Below, one piece after another: positions 60,228-64,000 of a stretch of 64,000 nt of DNA. Source of the DNA: Shewanella sp. NIFS-20-20 (GTDB lineage Bacteria > Pseudomonadota > Gammaproteobacteria > Enterobacterales > Shewanellaceae); contig NZ_JAHUTT010000013.1 in the NCBI RefSeq assembly GCF_019209865.1, positions 1 to 64,000 of the forward strand. The letters are read 5' to 3'. The position numbers and the translations under genes are program-made. Within the stretch, counting starts at the first letter, position 1. The number at the start of each line of letters is the position of its first letter. The notes below the pieces were generated by a model that was not told the origin of the DNA, did not search any database, and was given only the letters and a program-made list of their open reading frames with translations.

Positions 60228-61605
60228 TAGTTTTCTCCAACACCCGACTGCGGGCAATAAACTCATCTAATTGGCCAGAAATCGACATCACATGGGCATA
60301 GGCTTGGATATAGCGATAGCGTGCCGCTAAGCGCTTGGTGGCCACAGAGGTCAAGGTCAATTGCGCATCGACACGCTCAAGCGATGTCGATAATCCTTGC
60401 GTAAATGCCAGCGAACGTAAGCGTAAATTTTCGCTAGCTAAGGCTTCGGTAGTCGCTAACGACTGATATTCTTCACGCGCCTGTTCCATCTGGCGATAGG
60501 TTTGATCCAACAATAAACTCAAATCTTCACGAGTTTGCGCTTGGGTATAGCGGGCCTGCAAAATAGCACTCTTAGCCGCCGCGACTTTGCCACTGCGACC
60601 ATCTCGACTGACTAAGGGGATCTTAATGCCTACGCCCACCATCCAATCGGGTTCGACTTTGGCAAACAGGCTATCATCTTCGTAGAGATTGTAATTACCA
60701 TAGAGAAAGACATTGGGGTAATACTTACCCTTTTCCATCTCTTCTAAGCCTTTGGCCTGCTGCTCCTTAGCCGCTAACAACTTTAATGCCGGATGCTGGC
60801 TTAAGGTCAGTTCCATTAAGCGCGGTAAGCTGGGATCGCCGGACAACATAAATAATGGCGAGACAGGTTCAACCTTGAGTTTCAGCATGCGATCGAGCGC
60901 GATGTGAGCCATTTGCGCCTGGCGCCGAGCACTCGCGGTCGCAACCTTGGCATTATCCAGCGCGACTTCGGCATTCAGGCGCTCGACCACGGCGATTTGG
61001 CCTTGTTGCTCTAACGATTTAGCGTGAGCCACATGCTCACTTAAGGCTGCAACCAATTGCTCTTGGGTCGCCAACACGGCGTTAGCCACAATGGCGCCAT
61101 AGTAACGATCCACTAATTGGGTAAATAATTCGCGGCTAGCGAGAATTTGCGCTTGCTGCTCTTCGGCCACTTGTGCCGCCAAAATCCCTTGCGCCGCGGT
61201 CACTTGTCCACCGGTATAAATCGGCCAAAGTGCCTGTAAGCTGGCGCGAAATACATCTTGTTGAGTAAACGGGGTGACAAATAAATGACCTGGAATGCCG
61301 GCTAACGCACCGCCGAGGGCGGGCGGTAAGGTGGCAGGATCGATGGCCGCCAACGGGTTAAGATCGCGCAAGTCGAGCTCAATTGGCTGTTCAAGATAGG
61401 TATAGCTGCCAGCTATATTAATCGAGGGCAAGGATAAGTCGTCACCACTGGCTTGCTCAGCGCTGGCGCGGTCAACTTGTTGTTGTTGTGCCTTGAGTTT
61501 ATCGCTAACTTGCTGTAATTGCTGCCAAGCCGCATCAAAACTGATCTCGGTAGCTGCTAGGGGCAAAGGTAGCAAAACGCACAGTGCGAGGGCTAACAGT
61601 CGCAT
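60217..61605 (-). CDS. TolC-family outer-membrane channel
   Basis: A 462-aa protein with a signal peptide (about residues 1-18, ending AATE) and two repeated coiled-coil halves. I chose the ATG at 61605 (AGAGGA site) over the longer frame to 61674. It leads the operon. Together with the HlyD-like adaptor and two ABC-2 permeases it would form a tripartite exporter; the cargo is unknown. Confidence 0.87.
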   Translation of the reverse strand: MRLLALALCVLLPLPLAATEISFDAAWQQLQQVSDKLKAQQQQVDRASAEQASGDDLSLPSINIAGSYTYLEQPIELDLRDLNPLAAIDPATLPPALGGALAGIPGHLFVTPFTQQDVFRASLQALWPIYTGGQVTAAQGILAAQVAEEQQAQILASRELFTQLVDRYYGAIVANAVLATQEQLVAALSEHVAHAKSLEQQGQIAVVERLNAEVALDNAKVATASARRQAQMAHIALDRMLKLKVEPVSPLFMLSGDPSLPRLMELTLSQHPALKLLAAKEQQAKGLEEMEKGKYYPNVFLYGNYNLYEDDSLFAKVEPDWMVGVGIKIPLVSRDGRSGKVAAAKSAILQARYTQAQTREDLSLLLDQTYRQMEQAREEYQSLATTEALASENLRLRSLAFTQGLSTSLERVDAQLTLTSVATKRLAARYRYIQAYAHVMSISGQLDEFIARSRVLEKTNAN

Positions 61606-61696
61606 AAATTCCTCTAGAGTATTTGCTCTAATTGCCAGTATTGTACACAAACTACACTGGGCCGTGATGAACATTTGTTTATTTTATCGCACTGAC

Positions 61697-61724
61697 AAAA
61701 ATGGCTAGATGAGGATCTAGCCAT
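61697..61724 (-). terminator. Terminator of the tldD transcript
   Basis: ATGGCTAGAT (61701-61710) pairs with ATCTAGCCAT (61715-61724), 4-nt loop, followed on the minus strand by U residues (A-run 61697-61701). It is 77 nt after the tldD stop and insulates the tolC operon. Confidence 0.8.
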
Positions 61725-61800
61725 GAGCTCAGGGTCAAGCGCAGCAGATGCACCTCAGTGTCGCGAGCCCTTGACGAGCAGCAACACCAACCTCAAACAA

Positions 61801-63249
61801 TTATGCAGTTCCACCGACAGTCAGCAAGTCGAGCTTGAGACTCGGCTGGCCCACGCCAACCGGGACGCTCTGACCATCCTTACCACAAACGCCAACCCCA
61901 GGATCCAACGCCATATCATCACCCACCATAGAGATCAGTTTCATGGCTTCAGGGCCATTGCCAATCAAGGTCGCCCCTTTCACTGGTGTCGTGATCTTAC
62001 CGTCTTCGATTAAATACGCTTCCGAAGCCGAGAACACAAATTTGCCCGAGGTAATATCCACCTGACCACCGCCAAAGTTAGGCGCATACAAGCCTTTTTT
62101 CACCGAGGCGATAATGTCTGCCGGTTTAGATTGGCCTGCCAACATATAAGTATTGGTCATACGTGGCATCGGCAAGTGAGCATAAGATTCCCGTCGGCCA
62201 TTGCCGGTCGGTGCCACGCCCATCAAGCGCGCGTTAAGCTTATCTTGCATATATCCTTTTAGAATGCCGTCTTCAATCAAAACATTGCGTTGGCTTGGGG
62301 TACCTTCATCGTCAATGGATAAGGAGCCACGACGATCGTTCAGGGTGCCATCATCTACCACAGTCACTAAAGATGACGCTACTTGCTGACCAATTTTGCC
62401 ACTAAAAGCACTGCTGCCCTTGCGGTTAAAGTCACCTTCTAAACCATGACCGACGGCTTCATGCAATAACACCCCGGGCCAACCGGCACCAAGCACCACC
62501 GGCATTTCACCCGCAGGCGCATCGATAGCGACTAAGGCCACCTGCGCTTGACGCACGGCTTCGCGGGCGAAACCAAAACACATTGGCAGACCAGCATCAT
62601 CATTTGCAAAGAAAATGTCATAGCTATGGCGTCCACCACCGCCGGCTGAACCGCGCTCACGTTGGCCTTGATCTTCCATAATCACCGAACAATTAAAACG
62701 CACTAACGGCCGAATATCTGCCGCTAGTGTCCCATCGCTGGCGGCGACTAAAATTTCTTCGTGAACCCCAGACAAGCTAACGACCACTTGAATAATGCGG
62801 CTATCCAAGCTGCGAATATAGGCATCGGCCTCACGCAGTAATTGAATTTTTTTCACTTCTTCCATGGCCGCTATCGGATCGTCACTGGCATACAGGGAGT
62901 GCACCTGGTTGGCTTTGAGGGCATGTACCGAACCTTGCTGACCGGCGTTTGCGATACCTCGAGCGGCTGCGCAAGCACTGCTTAATGCCTCATCGGTAAT
63001 ATCATCGGCATAGGCAAAACCGGTTTTCTCGCCACTGATAGCTCGCACGCCAACGCCACGTTCAATATGGAAACTGCCTTCTTTAATGATGCCATCTTCC
63101 AGCACCCACGACTCATGGCGGCTGCCTTGAAAATAGAGATCGGCAAAATCGATCTTGTGGGTAAATAGACTAGCAAGGTGTTGATTCAAGCCTTCAAGGC
63201 TTAAGCTGTCACGTAATAAACTGGCACTGACTTGCGTTAATAATGGCAT
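61801..63249 (-). CDS. tldD: Metalloprotease TldD
   Basis: TldD is one half of the TldD/TldE zinc protease that acts on microcin B17 precursor, CcdA and unfolded peptides. The 482-aa protein has the HEAVGH zinc motif (HExxxH), the following [14 protein letters not shown], and the conserved Cys-free core. Length matches the family. It is 36 bp after the nitrilase-family gene, same strand, so probably in one transcript. Confidence 0.97.
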   Translation of the reverse strand: MPLLTQVSASLLRDSLSLEGLNQHLASLFTHKIDFADLYFQGSRHESWVLEDGIIKEGSFHIERGVGVRAISGEKTGFAYADDITDEALSSACAAARGIANAGQQGSVHALKANQVHSLYASDDPIAAMEEVKKIQLLREADAYIRSLDSRIIQVVVSLSGVHEEILVAASDGTLAADIRPLVRFNCSVIMEDQGQRERGSAGGGGRHSYDIFFANDDAGLPMCFGFAREAVRQAQVALVAIDAPAGEMPVVLGAGWPGVLLHEAVGHGLEGDFNRKGSSAFSGKIGQQVASSLVTVVDDGTLNDRRGSLSIDDEGTPSQRNVLIEDGILKGYMQDKLNARLMGVAPTGNGRRESYAHLPMPRMTNTYMLAGQSKPADIIASVKKGLYAPNFGGGQVDITSGKFVFSASEAYLIEDGKITTPVKGATLIGNGPEAMKLISMVGDDMALDPGVGVCGKDGQSVPVGVGQPSLKLDLLTVGGTA

Positions 63250-63285
63250 TCGCTCTCTCTTGAGATCCGACGGATCCCTTGATAA

Positions 63286-64000
63286 TTAATCTTGATTCGA
63301 CGTCACTTTCAATGACGGCAACTGAAATCGGTTATGGGCTGATAAGGGTAACGCGTCGCGCACTCGCGCTAATTCGTTGAGGTTAACCTCAACATGAAGC
63401 CAGCCGGTTGCGCGCGGTTTTTGCGCCACGATATCGCCCCATGGCCCAACCACCATACTATGGCCCCAGGTTTGACGCTTACCCTCAGGATGCCATTGAG
63501 CCGCAGCGGCGATCACGCACTGACTGTCAAGCGCTCTAGCTTGCAACAGGGTTTGCCAATGGGCGCGACCAGTGACCGCGGTAAATGCAGCAGGCACCAA
63601 AATAATATCGCAGCCTTGCTGCGCTAATGCGCGAAATAATTCCGGAAACCGTAAGTCGTAACAAATGGCGAGGCCAAGCTTACCAAACTCAGTGTCTATC
63701 ACACTAATGCGATCACCTGGGCAAAAGGTGGTGCTTTCACAGTAGCGGCCAGTGTTATCACTAATGCTGGCATCAAACAGGTGTAACTTATCATAATCGC
63801 CCAGCAAGCGCCCATCTGGCCCCCACACATGGCAGCGACTATAACAACGACCATCGTCACTGTTAACCGGCACAGTGCCTGCCACTAAGGTAATGGCAAA
63901 CTCGGCGGCCCAACCCGCAAGAATACGCAGGTATTGACTATTCGCAGCCAGTTGCTGTTGTTCCAACTCTCGGCCACCAAACAATAATGCGCACTCAGGC
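63286..64000 (-). CDS. Nitrilase-family amidohydrolase, partial at window edge
   Basis: The frame is open to the end of the window, so the N-terminus is missing. The Glu of the triad is in the partial PECALLFGG start, the Lys in YDKLHLF and the Cys in AICYDLRFPELFR. Members of this branch (Nit1/Nit2-like) remove deaminated glutathione or act as omega-amidases. It sits upstream of tldD, as in related bacteria. Confidence 0.92.
   Translation of the reverse strand, partial: PECALLFGGRELEQQQLAANSQYLRILAGWAAEFAITLVAGTVPVNSDDGRCYSRCHVWGPDGRLLGDYDKLHLFDASISDNTGRYCESTTFCPGDRISVIDTEFGKLGLAICYDLRFPELFRALAQQGCDIILVPAAFTAVTGRAHWQTLLQARALDSQCVIAAAAQWHPEGKRQTWGHSMVVGPWGDIVAQKPRATGWLHVEVNLNELARVRDALPLSAHNRFQLPSLKVTSNQD

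Overview
The window looks like a chromosomal segment of a Shewanella-like marine gammaproteobacterium. The basis is protein resemblance and gene order: ssb / MFS / uvrA / DEAD-box helicase, metF with metJ-metB-metL, ubiD-fre, and tldD beside a nitrilase-family gene. I saw no rRNA, tRNA, CRISPR array, prophage or intact insertion sequence.

Layout. 1-10.4 kb: housekeeping genes (ssb, a YajR-type exporter, uvrA, a DeaD/CsdA-type helicase, a HAD phosphatase, a basic amino-acid antiporter, an HdeD-type membrane protein). 10.4-32.2 kb: the methionine regulon (metF; metB-metL divergent from metJ, with arrays of 8-bp MetJ boxes). It is split by a 16-kb alpha-glucan utilisation locus (11.6-27.9 kb): glucokinase, LacI-family regulator, periplasmic GH13 amylase, MFS sugar transporter, periplasmic GH31 and GH13 enzymes, a flavin-dependent halogenase homologue, a TonB-dependent receptor and a cytoplasmic GH13 glucosidase. 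Three copies of a GCATACGTAT operator precede the transporter, receptor and glucosidase units. 32.2-41.8 kb: an outer-membrane TraF-type barrel, a RegB/RegA-type two-component system, a PhoD-like phosphatase, an RluA-family pseudouridine synthase, a stand-alone LON-domain protein, a DedA protein, a YhcH-type protein and a patatin-like protein. 41.8-42.7 kb: about 0.9 kb without a convincing gene. 42.7-49.7 kb: a czcCBA-type metal efflux operon preceded by small exported Cys/His-rich and lipoprotein genes. 49.7-56.9 kb: arfB, aroQ, a TsgA-like MFS protein, a DUF2986 protein, gdhA, and ubiD-fre. 56.9-61.6 kb: a TolC / HlyD / two ABC-2 permease operon with no ATPase gene. 61.8-64.0 kb: tldD and a nitrilase-family gene cut by the window edge.

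How the glucan locus probably works (inference): maltodextrins cross the outer membrane through the TonB-dependent receptor, the exported GH13 and GH31 enzymes shorten them in the periplasm, the MFS protein imports maltose or glucose, the cytoplasmic GH13 enzyme releases glucose and Glk phosphorylates it, with the LacI protein repressing the set through the CATACGTATG sites. The halogenase homologue between receptor and amylase is the part without an obvious role and is the most interesting item here.
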